Positions 8,524-17,492 are shown, numbered from the stretch's first letter. The stretch is DNA of 33,720 nucleotides from Acinetobacter sp. HR7 (GCF_000773685.1 NZ_JPQO01000180.1:1-33720), one strand, 5' to 3'. Notes: a model not told the origin generated them from the sequence alone. Numbers and translations are program-made.

Positions 8524-8841
8524 TTATGAATTGATAATCGGTACGATCCAGCTACAGATAATTAGCATAATGCCCAGATGACCTAATTTACGTGTCACAT
8601 AGACCAGTTTAGAAGGCGCTTGTTCCAACTGTCGTGCATATTCTTCCAGACTTAAGCCTTGCTTGTTGCGACTGATAAAAAGAAACACACCCAGATCAAT
8701 ACAGATCAGGATCGTACCAATATCTGCGACCAGTTCCATCAATTCAAATTGCTGGGTATATAGCGCCATACCCACGCTATAAATCAAATAAACGCCAAAG
8801 GCTAAACATGCATATTGCAGGACAACTAAAAATTTCTGCAT
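8524..8841 (-). CDS. Small three-span inner-membrane protein of unknown function
   Basis: A 105-residue protein that I do not recognise. Three hydrophobic segments are visible: about 4-28 (FLVVLQYACLAFGVYLIYS), 38-58 (ADIGTILICIDLGVFLFIS) and 86-103 (GIMLIICSWIVPII). A short charged cytoplasmic loop (NKQGLSLEEYARQLEQAP) lies between the second and third. The ATG at 8841 has only a weak upstream site (TTGAG); a TTG at 8871, preceded by AGGGACA, would add ten residues (FFIFELLRF) and is a real alternative. It lies downstream of the patatin-like gene on the same strand, 62 bases away, so co-transcription is possible. Confidence 0.7.
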   Translation of the reverse strand: MQKFLVVLQYACLAFGVYLIYSVGMALYTQQFELMELVADIGTILICIDLGVFLFISRNKQGLSLEEYARQLEQAPSKLVYVTRKLGHLGIMLIICSWIVPIINS

Positions 8842-8903
8842 AAATCTCAACAATTCAAAAATAAAAAACAATTCTGTCCCTTAGTTCGGGGCAGGGTAGG
8901 CAA

Positions 8904-9983
8904 TTACAAGGGTTGCATCACTTCAGCGAAGCGCTGTTTCTCGACCAGTTCCAGGAATTCATCACCTAGACGTTGGCTTTCGGCAATACAGGCTTTCCAG
9001 AGCTGGATGCGTTGCTTTTGATCCAATCCTTTTAAGGTGAAGTCCTTGCGGTCTGGCAAACGTCCCAGCGGCAAGCTTTGTAGATATTGCTGTGAGGGAG
9101 AGATGAGCAAAGTTCGTGCCTGATTTTCAGGAGTGGCCGTGCGTTTAAATAGTTTATCGAACCAGCCCGGCGTAATACTGTCGGTAAAGTGTGGATAGAG
9201 CACAAGACCATCGGTTTCGAAAGGCAGGTCAATATGATAGTCAATCAGGCCACCATCCCGGTAGCTGCCTTGTGGTGCATCTGGAATTTCCCGAATGGCT
9301 GCCATCACCCCTGGAATCGAGGCAGAAGCCATCAGCCATGGCAATACATTTTGCTCCGTTAGAGTCTGATAATGGGTACTAAAGTCATCATCCGTAATTT
9401 TAAATTGAGAGCCCATCCTCGGTTGACTGATCACACGCTGCATAAAATGGCGGCTATGACGACGCCCTAGAGCAGTTGTGCCTACAATTCCTGCTACAGA
9501 AGCGAGTAAAGGAAGGGCTTTATCACTCTGGAAAATATGCTGGGCTTTAATCGAAAGTACCGCCAGGTGGTAGTCAGGGTGATTGACTAGCTCAGCTTCT
9601 TTACCTTGAACCAGGGTTTTCAGCATGTCATAACAGATGTCACTCACTTGCTGGCGGCTCATTTTTTTATGAAAACTTAGATTGGTATATAACTCACCGA
9701 GTAACTCAGTACCTTGTTTAGCACCATGTGCTGCAATACTAGCGAAACGCCAGCTACCAATAGAAGAACCAATTAAGGTACACCGTTGCGGAGCACGTTG
9801 TAGGAAATCGCCAAAAATCGCCTGATCCAGACCCTGAATGCCAATACCCTTTGGGCCGCCTGCCGCACCGGGAATAATCTTGACCTGTGCTGGCTGTAAA
9901 CCTTCCTTCAAAATCATTTCTCGTGCTAAATGACCAGCACGAATGGTAAGGGCGGGAGCAGGTTTCTGTAAAATCTGGATCAT
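8904..9983 (-). CDS. Patatin-like phospholipase / acyl hydrolase
   Basis: This 359-residue protein carries the patatin Ser-Asp dyad: the glycine-rich oxyanion motif PGAAGGPKGIG at 38-48, the nucleophile elbow GSSIG with Ser74, and the catalytic Asp243 in DGGLIDYH. The family hydrolyses acyl esters of lipids. No signal peptide or membrane span is evident, so it is probably cytoplasmic or peripherally membrane-bound. The match is to short catalytic motifs; overall it looks like a divergent bacterial patatin rather than RssA. The start at 9983 begins MIQILQKPAP. It sits between ubiB and a small membrane protein on the same strand, but a terminator-like hairpin after ubiB suggests its own transcript. 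Substrate unknown. Confidence 0.8.
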   Translation of the reverse strand: MIQILQKPAPALTIRAGHLAREMILKEGLQPAQVKIIPGAAGGPKGIGIQGLDQAIFGDFLQRAPQRCTLIGSSIGSWRFASIAAHGAKQGTELLGELYTNLSFHKKMSRQQVSDICYDMLKTLVQGKEAELVNHPDYHLAVLSIKAQHIFQSDKALPLLASVAGIVGTTALGRRHSRHFMQRVISQPRMGSQFKITDDDFSTHYQTLTEQNVLPWLMASASIPGVMAAIREIPDAPQGSYRDGGLIDYHIDLPFETDGLVLYPHFTDSITPGWFDKLFKRTATPENQARTLLISPSQQYLQSLPLGRLPDRKDFTLKGLDQKQRIQLWKACIAESQRLGDEFLELVEKQRFAEVMQPL

Positions 9984-10085
9984 GACACCGCAATTAAAAT
10001 TTAAAGTGAGGTTATTTTAAACCAAAGTGTATTCAGTCCAATGGCGAGAAGTATTCGAAGGTGACTTGAAAGTCATTAGGGGATG

Positions 10086-10112
10086 AAAAAGCTTGAACAG
10101 ATCAAGATTTTT
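10086..10112 (-). terminator. Likely intrinsic terminator of the ubi operon
   Basis: On the minus strand CTTGA and TCAAG pair around a 5-nt loop, extended by A/T pairs and followed by CTTTTT, starting a few bases past the ubiB stop at 10117. The G/C content of the stem is low, so efficiency may be moderate. Confidence 0.6.
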
Positions 10113-10116
10113 TAAA

Positions 10117-11736
10117 TTATTTAGCAATCCGCCAGACTGCAAGAATGCTTACCAGTACAATGAGAATGACTGAGATAAACCAAGGCGAAATAATGGCAAT
10201 CGTCAGTAGAATCGCCATGATACTGCCAAAAATCCAGCTGCGTTTTTGCTGATGTTCCATTTGTAAACGCATGCTTTGTAATTCATTGAGCTGCTTGGCA
10301 TGCCAGGCAGACTGATTTTTAAGACCATTCAGACTATCAATCATTAAAGTTGGCAGGTCTTGAGCACCCAGCAATAAATCAGGGATTTTCTGTCCGAGTT
10401 CCTTGATATTCTTTTGCGGATTCATCTGGGCTTTAACCCAATCGGTCAGGATTGGTTTCGCCAGACTCCAGATGTCCAGTTCTGGATACAGATCAGTACC
10501 CAAGCCTTCCACATGGACTAATGTTTTCAATAACAACATCAGTTGTGGTGGAATTTCCAAGTGAAAACGACGGGCAATATCCATCACCTGAATCAGAATG
10601 CCGGCAAAATCCAGCTCATGCATCGGTTTAGACACCATTGGTCCCACAGTACGGCGCATTTCACGGGCCAAAGCATCCTGATCAGTACCTGGTGGAATCC
10701 AGCCCGCCTGATGCACAATCTGGATCAGCTGCATAAAGTCGCTATTCATGACCGCCAGCAACATGCGTGCGACCGTCATCTGGTCATGTTTGGACAGCTC
10801 ACCCATAATCGCACAGTCCAGCGCAATAAAGCGTGGATTGGCCGGATTGATGGTTTCTACAAAGACATTGCCCGGGTGCATGTCGGCATGGAAGAAGTTA
10901 TCACGGAAGACCTGGGTAAAGAAGATGGTCAGCCCTTTACGCGCCAGATCGGCACGATCCATGCCCAGCTTGTCAAAGGTTTCGACATCCGAGATCGGTA
11001 CACCGGTAATGCGTTCAGCAACCAGCACATCCTTACTGTCCATATAGACTTCAGGGACATACATCATACTCGAGCCAGTGAAATAATGGCGCATACGGCG
11101 GGTATTGTCGGCTTCCAGCGTCAGGTCCAGTTCATTCAGAATGATCTGGCGATAGTCCTGAATAATTTCATTCAGGTGCAGGGCTCGGGCCGCTTCCAGA
11201 CGCTTTTCCAGAAACTCACCCAACCAGCTGAGAATCTCAAAATCCTGCAGAATCTGTTTGCGGATGTTAGGACGGGTGACTTTGACAATCACTTCACGGC
11301 CATCATGCAGGGCGGCAGTATGCACCTGCGCAATCGATGCAGCAGCTAATGGCTGAGCATCAAAACGGGCAAACAGGGTATTTACATCAGCTTTCAGGGA
11401 TTCCTGAATGCGCATTTTCGCTAGATCATTGTCGAATGGCTTGACCTGGTCTTGTAGCAGGACCAGTTGTTGTAGCACTTCAGGTGGAATCAGGTCGCGA
11501 CGGGTAGATAGCAATTGACCCAGCTTGATCGCTAGTGGTCCCATTTCCTCCAAAGCTTCTTTCAGCTTGAGCGGATTCTTGCGTTCACGACTAGACCATG
11601 CTGCCGGATGCATACGAATCAGGGACAGCACATGACGGGCTTTTTCAGGGAGTTCATCCGCAGGAAACAACGTATCGAGTCGATAGTGCGCGGCAATGCG
11701 CCAAAGTTCGAGTAAACGTGAAACGTGCGGAATCAT
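10117..11736 (-). CDS. ubiB: UbiB, ubiquinone biosynthesis ABC1-family atypical kinase/ATPase
   Basis: 539 residues, close to E. coli UbiB (546). UbiB-family hallmarks are present: KLGQ at 71-74 in the extended N-terminal motif, the Ala-rich loop AAAS at 131-134 replacing the kinase Gly-loop, Lys152 in VIVKVTRP, the catalytic segment FFHADMHPGN (281-290), and Asp307 at the metal-binding position. Two C-terminal membrane segments (about 497-515 and 518-537) anchor it in the inner membrane. UbiB is an ATPase needed for ubiquinone synthesis, thought to help extract or present lipid precursors to the Ubi complex. It follows ubiJ by 12 bases, in the conserved ubiE-ubiJ-ubiB order, and is presumably co-transcribed. 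Confidence 0.96.
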   Translation of the reverse strand: MIPHVSRLLELWRIAAHYRLDTLFPADELPEKARHVLSLIRMHPAAWSSRERKNPLKLKEALEEMGPLAIKLGQLLSTRRDLIPPEVLQQLVLLQDQVKPFDNDLAKMRIQESLKADVNTLFARFDAQPLAAASIAQVHTAALHDGREVIVKVTRPNIRKQILQDFEILSWLGEFLEKRLEAARALHLNEIIQDYRQIILNELDLTLEADNTRRMRHYFTGSSMMYVPEVYMDSKDVLVAERITGVPISDVETFDKLGMDRADLARKGLTIFFTQVFRDNFFHADMHPGNVFVETINPANPRFIALDCAIMGELSKHDQMTVARMLLAVMNSDFMQLIQIVHQAGWIPPGTDQDALAREMRRTVGPMVSKPMHELDFAGILIQVMDIARRFHLEIPPQLMLLLKTLVHVEGLGTDLYPELDIWSLAKPILTDWVKAQMNPQKNIKELGQKIPDLLLGAQDLPTLMIDSLNGLKNQSAWHAKQLNELQSMRLQMEHQQKRSWIFGSIMAILLTIAIISPWFISVILIVLVSILAVWRIAK

Positions 11737-11748
11737 ATAATGTTGTAC

Positions 11749-12426
11749 CTAGTTCTGGGTTGAATCTTGTTGCTGTTCAATCTGCTGTTGAAGCTGGCGA
11801 ATCTTGGCTTCAACACGATCAATATTCTGATTAAGTATACGCGTATCTTGCTGTAAATCATCCATTTGCCAGCGTGCAGCAAACAGGCCACTGTCTTCTT
11901 TCAGGGCATCTTCAGCAAAGAATAGACCACTTTGTAGCGTGCGTTTCAGTTGTTTTGGTGCCAGTTGCAGCTTGCCAATTTCATGAGCAAGCTTTGGTCC
12001 GATCCACGGGCTGAGATGGGCAGCCAGATCCGGTTCAGCTTGCTGCATGATGCGCTGGATTTCCTGCAAAAGCTTATAGTCACCTTGTACTGGAATCGTG
12101 CCAATTTCATCGGAAAGCAGCAGTTTGAGTAGTTCGACTACATTGCTGACCTGTAAGGTCGCAGTAGCTTCAGGAATCTGCGTATCCTGAGCTTCATAAG
12201 GACGCTGTTCGAAGATTGAAGGCGTTTCTGTATGTCCGGTCGGTGTAGGTTCCAGACGAATTTTGCCATCATCAAAGAAGACATCGACAGAAAGTTGTGG
12301 TGAGGCAATCACTACACGCAGCATTTTGCCCGCCAAAGCATTGAACTGAATGCGGGTAATCGCATCCAGATCAATGTAATGGTGGATCACACGTTCAATG
12401 GCACCGAGTGCCAGAATTGACCACAT
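11749..12426 (-). CDS. ubiJ: UbiJ, SCP2-domain accessory factor of ubiquinone synthesis
   Basis: 225 residues with an N-terminal SCP2 lipid-binding domain (about 15-115, including RIQFNALAGKMLRVVI) and a C-terminal coiled coil (about 180-222, rich in Gln, Leu and Ile: VEAKIRQLQQQIEQQQ). UbiJ joins UbiK and the hydroxylases in a soluble Ubi complex and binds the lipid intermediates. The assignment rests on domain layout and on position exactly between ubiE and ubiB, as in other gammaproteobacteria. The gaps are 11 bases after ubiE and 12 before ubiB, which indicates one operon. Sequence in this family is weakly conserved, so context carries much of the weight. Confidence 0.9.
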   Translation of the reverse strand: MWSILALGAIERVIHHYIDLDAITRIQFNALAGKMLRVVIASPQLSVDVFFDDGKIRLEPTPTGHTETPSIFEQRPYEAQDTQIPEATATLQVSNVVELLKLLLSDEIGTIPVQGDYKLLQEIQRIMQQAEPDLAAHLSPWIGPKLAHEIGKLQLAPKQLKRTLQSGLFFAEDALKEDSGLFAARWQMDDLQQDTRILNQNIDRVEAKIRQLQQQIEQQQDSTQN

Positions 12427-12437
12427 GAATAAAAACC

Positions 12438-13382
12438 TTAGAGTTTAAAACCACGGTGAACGGCAACGATACCACCTGTCAGGTTGTGGTAGTCACAGTT
12501 TTGGAAGCCAGCATTTTCCATCATGCCTTTCAGGGTGCGTTGGTCTGGGTGCATACGGATCGATTCAGCCAGGTATTTATAGCTTTCCGAATCGTTGGCA
12601 ACCAGTTTGCCCATCAATGGCAATGCAGTGAAGGAATACAGGTCATATAGTTTGGCAAATGGTTCGAAGACTGGTTTAGAAAATTCCAGTACCAGCAGAC
12701 GGCCACCTGGTTTCAGTACGCGATACATTGCAGCCAGGGCTGCATCTTTGTCAGTCACATTACGTAGACCAAAGGAGATGGTCACCAGATCAAAGCTGTT
12801 GTCTGCAAATGGTTCCAAAGTTTCTGCATTGGCCAAGACGAAATCAACATTAGTACAGCCAGCATCAATCAGACGGTCACGACCAACATTTAGCATAGAT
12901 TCGTTAATATCGGATAAAACCACATGACCTGTTGGACCCACTTCACGGCTAAACACTTTGGCCAGGTCACCAGTACCCCCGGCGATATCCAGCACGTGCT
13001 GACCGCGACGTACGCCTGACATATTGATGGCGAAACGTTTCCACAGGCGGTGAATGCCGAATGACATCAGGTCATTCATGATGTCGTATTTGCTGGCGAC
13101 TGAGTGGAATACTTCTGCCACTTTCTGGGCTTTTTCTTCACTGCTTACGGTCTGATAGCCAAAGTGCGTAGTTGGGCCAACATTACCGGTATTGGCACCA
13201 CGTGGCAGGTTATATTTCGGTACGGTGCCAGTCACAGGCGTATCGGTCAGGCGTTGTTCTAAAGATTGTTGCTGACCTTGTGGCGTGCCTTGTGGCAATG
13301 GTGCAGTTAAGAATGGGCTCACTTTGTCTGTTTGTTGTGCCGACTCGGGTGCAGGGGTAGGCGTGGTATTTTCATTCGACAT
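12438..13382 (-). CDS. ubiE: UbiE, demethylmenaquinone/2-polyprenyl-benzoquinol C-methyltransferase
   Basis: 314 residues. The core from about 71 ([18 protein letters not shown]) is a standard UbiE methyltransferase: SAM-binding motif [11 protein letters not shown] at 131-141, then [13 protein letters not shown] and [15 protein letters not shown] further on. It methylates the benzoquinol ring during ubiquinone synthesis. The first 65 or so residues form an extra Pro/Gln/Thr-rich, probably disordered extension absent from E. coli UbiE, which starts near the THFGFQTV motif. ATG 13382 is chosen because TTAGGAG lies 8 bases upstream; a longer frame to 13469 has no comparable site. First gene of the ubiE-ubiJ-ubiB operon. 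Confidence 0.95.
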   Translation of the reverse strand: MSNENTTPTPAPESAQQTDKVSPFLTAPLPQGTPQGQQQSLEQRLTDTPVTGTVPKYNLPRGANTGNVGPTTHFGYQTVSSEEKAQKVAEVFHSVASKYDIMNDLMSFGIHRLWKRFAINMSGVRRGQHVLDIAGGTGDLAKVFSREVGPTGHVVLSDINESMLNVGRDRLIDAGCTNVDFVLANAETLEPFADNSFDLVTISFGLRNVTDKDAALAAMYRVLKPGGRLLVLEFSKPVFEPFAKLYDLYSFTALPLMGKLVANDSESYKYLAESIRMHPDQRTLKGMMENAGFQNCDYHNLTGGIVAVHRGFKL

Positions 13383-13722
13383 TGGAGTCACTCCTAACGT
13401 ATCAATAGGGTTAAGCTTGCATTCTTGCATGGACTGCATAATGACAGATTCTAAGAAGTTATACAGCAATCATCATGCAATTGTTATGAATAATATACAG
13501 AAAAAAGCCGATTTAGATGAAATCCTAGTCAGAAAATCAATTAAAAATGAGCACAAAACGCCATGCTTTACAGCATAGAGTATGCACGCTATCAGACCTT
13601 GATCACTATAGTTGAATCTTTTAAGGAGGCAAAAAATTAAAAATCTTTTGTAGGTTTTAGCTGACACGGATTCCGGTTTTTAGCGGCTGTTTGCTCTACT
13701 TGAAAATTCATATGATAAGTTC

Positions 13723-13842
13723 ATCAGGAACAGGATGTTCCAGACAATAAGAACAATAGATAATGACAAGGAAAGTAAGGCACGACAGGAGTTATGCCAA
13801 GCGAACCCATACGAAAAACCTCGGCAGGATGCCGGGGTTTTT
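13723..13842 (+). ncRNA. Candidate small RNA: 5' hairpin, A-rich linker, intrinsic terminator
   Basis: A -10-like TATGAT at 13711-13716 (weak -35) is followed by a short hairpin GGAACA/TGTTCC (13727-13741), an A-rich, T-poor linker of about 70 bases, and the strong terminator at 13814-13842. No convincing ORF fits; a 27-codon frame from ATG 13794 would read through the terminator. The layout matches a typical trans-acting bacterial sRNA of about 120 nt. The linker shares GACAAGGAAAGT with the orphan module at 27320-27460. Expression is inferred, not shown, and the terminator may instead serve only the broken minus-strand gene. Confidence 0.35.
13814..13842. terminator. Strong bidirectional intrinsic terminator
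   Basis: A 12-bp stem, AAAAACCTCGGC (13814-13825) with GCCGGGGTTTTT (13831-13842) and one G-T pair, has loop AGGAT. T runs lie on both strands. It lies about 20 bases past the final stop of the broken minus-strand gene and closes the candidate plus-strand sRNA. Confidence 0.9.
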
Positions 13843-13862
13843 CATTTTGTACGTCAGGATTT

Positions 13863-14183
13863 TTAAACATCCGGTAGCCGGTAAATAAACTTGTGCTTGC
13901 CATAACGAATGACAAACTGTTTCAGGTCGTAATACAGGCCATCACCTAAGGCATGATTTCCGCATTCTACCGAGATAATTCACTCTTTATCTGTGGTAAT
14001 TACCAGATGGAAATGCCCGATTTTTAACGGACATTGCAGTTCATGGATTAATATAACCTGTCCATAATCATCTTGACTCTTATAGAGATCTATCTGGATG
14101 TCTTCAGCGGCAATCTGATAGTTGCTGGATGATCTCGGGTTTATTTGCACATTGCCGCGAATAGATGACTGTTTGTACCCCAT
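13863..14183 (-). pseudogene. Gene of unknown function interrupted by one in-frame TGA
   Basis: Starting at ATG 14183 with a very good GGAG site 7 bases upstream, the frame reads 67 codons to TGA (13980-13982), then continues without a shift for 38 more codons to TAA 13863-13865. The downstream part (DGLYYDLKQFVIRYGKHKFI) is as protein-like as the upstream part, and a strong terminator follows the second stop, not the first. The parsimonious reading is a 106-residue protein gene broken by one nonsense change, perhaps from Trp. I do not recognise the family. No signal peptide or membrane segment is seen. A functional 67-residue product or a sequencing error remain possible. Confidence 0.65.
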
Positions 14184-14513
14184 TTAAGTTCTCCAGATAT
14201 TTGTTTACGTGGGTACATCCCAAAAACACCAAGATATACGGCTATATGAATAACATGCAGGGCGATTGAATGGCTTTGACTATCAGGTAAATAATTTCTG
14301 TAAATTTTGCATAACTTTTATTGTTTTATTGAATATAGATTTAAAGAATTATTCTGTTTTATTTCTAAATAATCAGATCTTGAGCTTATTTTAATTTTCT
14401 TTGAAATAAGATTCTTTTTAATGCTCATTGCTGGGAATTAAAACAATCAGGCAAAGCTTTGTTTACCTGATTTGTAATATGGATATGTTTAGATTATTCC
14501 AATTTATTTAGAA
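14184..14513. other. AT-rich intergenic stretch with one weak hairpin
   Basis: No gene is visible. The only structure seen is an inverted repeat at 14445-14472 (AATCAGG/CCTGATT around a 14-nt loop that contains CAAAGCTTTG). It lies 40 bases past the minus-strand stop at 14514 with a short TGTTTT run, so it may be a weak terminator for that gene. Confidence 0.5.
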
Positions 14514-15218
14514 TTAACGGAAAGGATTTGGGTCGCCAGCATGCACACGCTCAATAATACTGCGCTCCATTGTGGTAAAGTCGCGCACAAATTTTTCTGC
14601 GGACTTGAGTGGCTTCATCGCTTGGAAACCTTCCTGCATAAATTCATACATCACGTCAAAACGGTATTTTTCAGCGGTGCCCTTACACATCTTGAATGCG
14701 GTCTGCACAATGAAGGAATGCATATATTTGTCTAGGTGAGCACCGAGCTGATCCAGCATATCCAGCTGCTTTAAACGGGCACTGCCTTGATCTAGCTTTA
14801 AATAAGTCACCCGCATGATCTCGTCATTTAGAGCTTCGGTTGGGTGATAATCTTCTAAGAGTTGCTGGGCGACCTGTTCATCCAGTTGCACCGCAAAAAT
14901 GGCCAGTTCAATCGCGTGTGTACCAGTTTTTACCGCATTATCCGGAATTAGTTTTTCTGCTTTATGTGCATAACGGGTCAGGCGGGCAATCTGTTCTGCC
15001 AGTGCATCAAAGTCAGGTCCACCATACAGACGGTTCAGGAAATATTCTGACATCAATACATTCTGTTTTTCCGCAAACTGCTGGGCATGAGTATGCTGCA
15101 TGCGCTGTTTCTGCCACAGTTGCACATCCTGCAGGCGACGTTGCAGTTCCGGCTGCTTGTGATAGTTCAGTTGATAATAACGTTCCAGGAGATCGTCTAA
15201 AACCGCAAGTTTGGACAT
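14514..15218 (-). CDS. FFLEELY-motif-like protein of unknown function
   Basis: A 234-residue, mostly helical, soluble protein. The segment SEYFLNRLYGGPDFD (about 55-69) matches the pattern that names the FFLEELY-motif family of uncharacterised gammaproteobacterial proteins, preceded by a Gln/Arg-rich helix (LQDVQLWQKQRMQHTHAQQF). No signal peptide, membrane span or catalytic motif is seen. I chose ATG 15218 (MSKLAVLDDLLERYY) because a 33-residue extension to 15317 looks non-conserved and would overlap the divergent region, but the upstream site is weak. It is divergent from the polyphosphate:AMP phosphotransferase across 209 bp; any functional link is unproven. Confidence 0.75.
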   Translation of the reverse strand: MSKLAVLDDLLERYYQLNYHKQPELQRRLQDVQLWQKQRMQHTHAQQFAEKQNVLMSEYFLNRLYGGPDFDALAEQIARLTRYAHKAEKLIPDNAVKTGTHAIELAIFAVQLDEQVAQQLLEDYHPTEALNDEIMRVTYLKLDQGSARLKQLDMLDQLGAHLDKYMHSFIVQTAFKMCKGTAEKYRFDVMYEFMQEGFQAMKPLKSAEKFVRDFTTMERSIIERVHAGDPNPFR

Positions 15219-15427
15219 GGGAAGTTCAAAGATGATGAATAGGATGCGGGGAATCTTAGAACGAGTTGTCGGCATACGCCATGACAAATTGACGGGCTGA
15301 GCTGAATTTGCAGCCAATCTGGCGAAAACATCGGCAAAAAGATCGTTTAAAAATCGTAGCCATTGCTATCCACTGGCTGAAAAGCCTGCCTATACTGCAT
15401 TCAGGAACTAGAAAAACAGAGCAGATT

Positions 15428-16846
15428 ATGGCTACAGAACAGCAACAATTTCAGCTGCTTGAAGAAGATGAATTGTCGGTCAAATTGATCGACGCACAAT
15501 ATGCCCTGAAAGATACCCGTGGACAGAAAAATGCTAAAAGTCTGGTGGTGCTGGTTAATGGAATTGAACTGGCGGGTAAGGGGGAAGCGGTCAAACAGCT
15601 CAGAGAATGGGTTGATCCACGTTATCTGCGGGTAAAGGCGGATCGTCCGCAGCCACTGGCAGAAACCCAGACCTTCTGGCAGCCTTATGCGCGTTTTATT
15701 CCAGCCGAAGGGCAGATCATGGTGCTGTTTGGCAACTGGTATACCGATTTGCTGAGTACCGCCATGCATGTGACTCGTCCGATGGATGAAGGCATGTTTG
15801 ATGATTATGTGGAACGCATGCGTGCTTTTGAACAGGACCTGAAAAACAATCATGTTGATGTGGTAAAGGTCTGGTTTGACCTGTCCTGGAAATCATTACA
15901 AAAACGTTTGGATGATATAGATCCAAGCGAGATGCATTGGCACCGCTTGCATGGTCTGGACTGGCGTAGCCGTAAACAATATGACACGATTCAACGTTTA
16001 CGTCAGCGTTTTAGCAAGGACTGGATCATTATTGACGGGGAGGATGAAACCCAGCGTGACCAGCAGTTTGCCCAGACTATTCTGGCAGATCTGGAGCATT
16101 GTCCGGAACACCCGAGTAAGGGTAATAAAAAATGGCAACAGGCAGTTATTCCTGAGGCGTTACACCAGCCTTCCCGCGAACAGGCGGATCAGGCAACTTA
16201 TAAGGATGAACTAAAGAAACTGACCCGTCAGGTCGCCAGTGCCATGCGTATGGATCGCCGGAATATAGTCATCGTATTTGAAGGCATGGATGCTGCGGGT
16301 AAGGGTGGGGCAATTAAGCGCATTGTGAAAAAGCTGGATCCACGTGAATATGAAATTCATACCATCGGTGCGCCAGAAAAATATGAGTTACGCCGTCCTT
16401 ATTTGTGGCGTTTCTGGACCAAACTTCAGCCGGAGGACAAGATCACCATTTTTGACCGTTCCTGGTATGGGCGGGTGCTGGTGGAACGGATAGAAGGCTT
16501 TGCCAGTGCGGCTGAATGGCAACGCGCTTATGATGAAATTAACCGTTTTGAATATGACCTGAGTCAAGCACAGACAGTCATCATCAAGTTTTGGTTAGCG
16601 ATTTCCAAAGAGGAACAGGCGGAGCGCTTCAAGGCACGTGAGCAGACCCCGCACAAGCGCTTCAAGATTACCGATGAAGACTGGCGCAATCGGGAACGCT
16701 GGGAAGATTATCTGCAGGCGGCGGCAGACATGTTTGAACGCACCAGCACCAAGCTAGCACCCTGGCATGTGATTGCTACCGATGACAAGAATATTGCGCG
16801 TCTGGAAATCATGAAAACCATTTTAAAACAGCTTGGAGGCGCTTAG
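15428..16846 (+). CDS. pap: Polyphosphate:AMP phosphotransferase (class II PPK2, two domains)
   Basis: 472 residues, close to the 475 of the Acinetobacter johnsonii enzyme that defined this family. It transfers phosphate from polyphosphate to AMP, giving ADP, and so links the polyphosphate store to adenylate charge in the cytoplasm. Two tandem PPK2 domains are visible. The N-terminal one has a Walker A-like loop GIELAGKGEAVKQL (45-58) and the C-terminal one GMDAAGKGGAIKRI with Lys292, followed by the lid motif DRSWYGRVLVERIEG. The C-terminal copy fits the catalytic consensus better; the N-terminal loop replaces the Asp by Glu. ATG 15428 starts the conserved part; an in-frame ATG 120 bases upstream is not needed. 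Confidence 0.93.
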   Translation: MATEQQQFQLLEEDELSVKLIDAQYALKDTRGQKNAKSLVVLVNGIELAGKGEAVKQLREWVDPRYLRVKADRPQPLAETQTFWQPYARFIPAEGQIMVLFGNWYTDLLSTAMHVTRPMDEGMFDDYVERMRAFEQDLKNNHVDVVKVWFDLSWKSLQKRLDDIDPSEMHWHRLHGLDWRSRKQYDTIQRLRQRFSKDWIIIDGEDETQRDQQFAQTILADLEHCPEHPSKGNKKWQQAVIPEALHQPSREQADQATYKDELKKLTRQVASAMRMDRRNIVIVFEGMDAAGKGGAIKRIVKKLDPREYEIHTIGAPEKYELRRPYLWRFWTKLQPEDKITIFDRSWYGRVLVERIEGFASAAEWQRAYDEINRFEYDLSQAQTVIIKFWLAISKEEQAERFKAREQTPHKRFKITDEDWRNRERWEDYLQAAADMFERTSTKLAPWHVIATDDKNIARLEIMKTILKQLGGA

Positions 16847-16894
16847 GTCTTCAAGCTGTTTCTGATATAAAAATATAAGAAGGTCAGGCCGAAA

Positions 16895-17398
16895 CTATAC
16901 AGTCCGTGCCTGCTGTTTTTGCTGAATATTCTTAGCCAGTTTATAGGAATCTTCGACATGGGCCTCAGCTACTTTCTTCATCACATAATAGCCCAAACTG
17001 GCTGCAATCAGCTGACCACCGAGTGGAATGAACTTGGTCACCTGCTTGGTGATGTATTTGGCGGCGACATTATTGATGGATTTTTTCACTGCCGTGCGCG
17101 CCACCACCAGACCAGAAAATTGTACGCCACGTTTACGTAATTCATCCCATTGAACCTGCTTGGTTTTTGGATTAAATACACTGACTTGTTCAGGTGCCAG
17201 ACCGAATCGGGCGTTGATTTCCGGCAGGAGCTGTGACAGGATGCCGACATCGATCACCACGTCGAGAAAGGGTACTGGAATTACGGCTGCGCCTGCAGAA
17301 ACATAGGCACGTTTCTTAATCAGCTCCAGGCACTCTTCACGGATCTGTTCTAGATTTAAACTTGGATCGATACGATCTGGAATTTTGTCTAATTTCAT
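16895..17398 (-). CDS. DUF697-like protein of unknown function
   Basis: 167 residues. Two hydrophobic, glycine/alanine-rich segments, about 31-59 (YVSAGAAVIPVPFLDVVIDV) and 122-144 (FIPLGGQLIAASLGYYVMKK), are separated by a charged region. The AxxPIPxxDxxxD-like pattern and the C-terminal GxxxxAxxxxYxxMxxVAE pattern resemble DUF697 domains of YcjF-type membrane-associated proteins, but the match is by eye only. The start at 17398 has AGGT about 8 bases upstream. It is convergent with pap (48 bp) and divergent from recC (174 bp). Function unknown. Confidence 0.65.
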   Translation of the reverse strand: MKLDKIPDRIDPSLNLEQIREECLELIKKRAYVSAGAAVIPVPFLDVVIDVGILSQLLPEINARFGLAPEQVSVFNPKTKQVQWDELRKRGVQFSGLVVARTAVKKSINNVAAKYITKQVTKFIPLGGQLIAASLGYYVMKKVAEAHVEDSYKLAKNIQQKQQARTV

Positions 17399-17492
17399 GG
17401 CAATTACCTAAAGCGACCTATTGTTTTTTTGCTAGATTGACATCCTAAGATGCTTTTTTCAAAGAAATTTTTCTACATAAGTGTAGATTAAA

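Noticed and set aside
10543..11349. 268-codon plus-strand ORF opposite ubiB
   Set aside because: It lies wholly antisense to ubiB, which has all family motifs. The His/Gln-rich translation is typical of a shadow frame and lacks a ribosome binding site.
13794..13877. 27-codon plus-strand ORF with a good AGGAG site
   Set aside because: It reads straight through a strong terminator and overlaps the end of the broken minus-strand gene; the ribosome binding site is probably coincidental.
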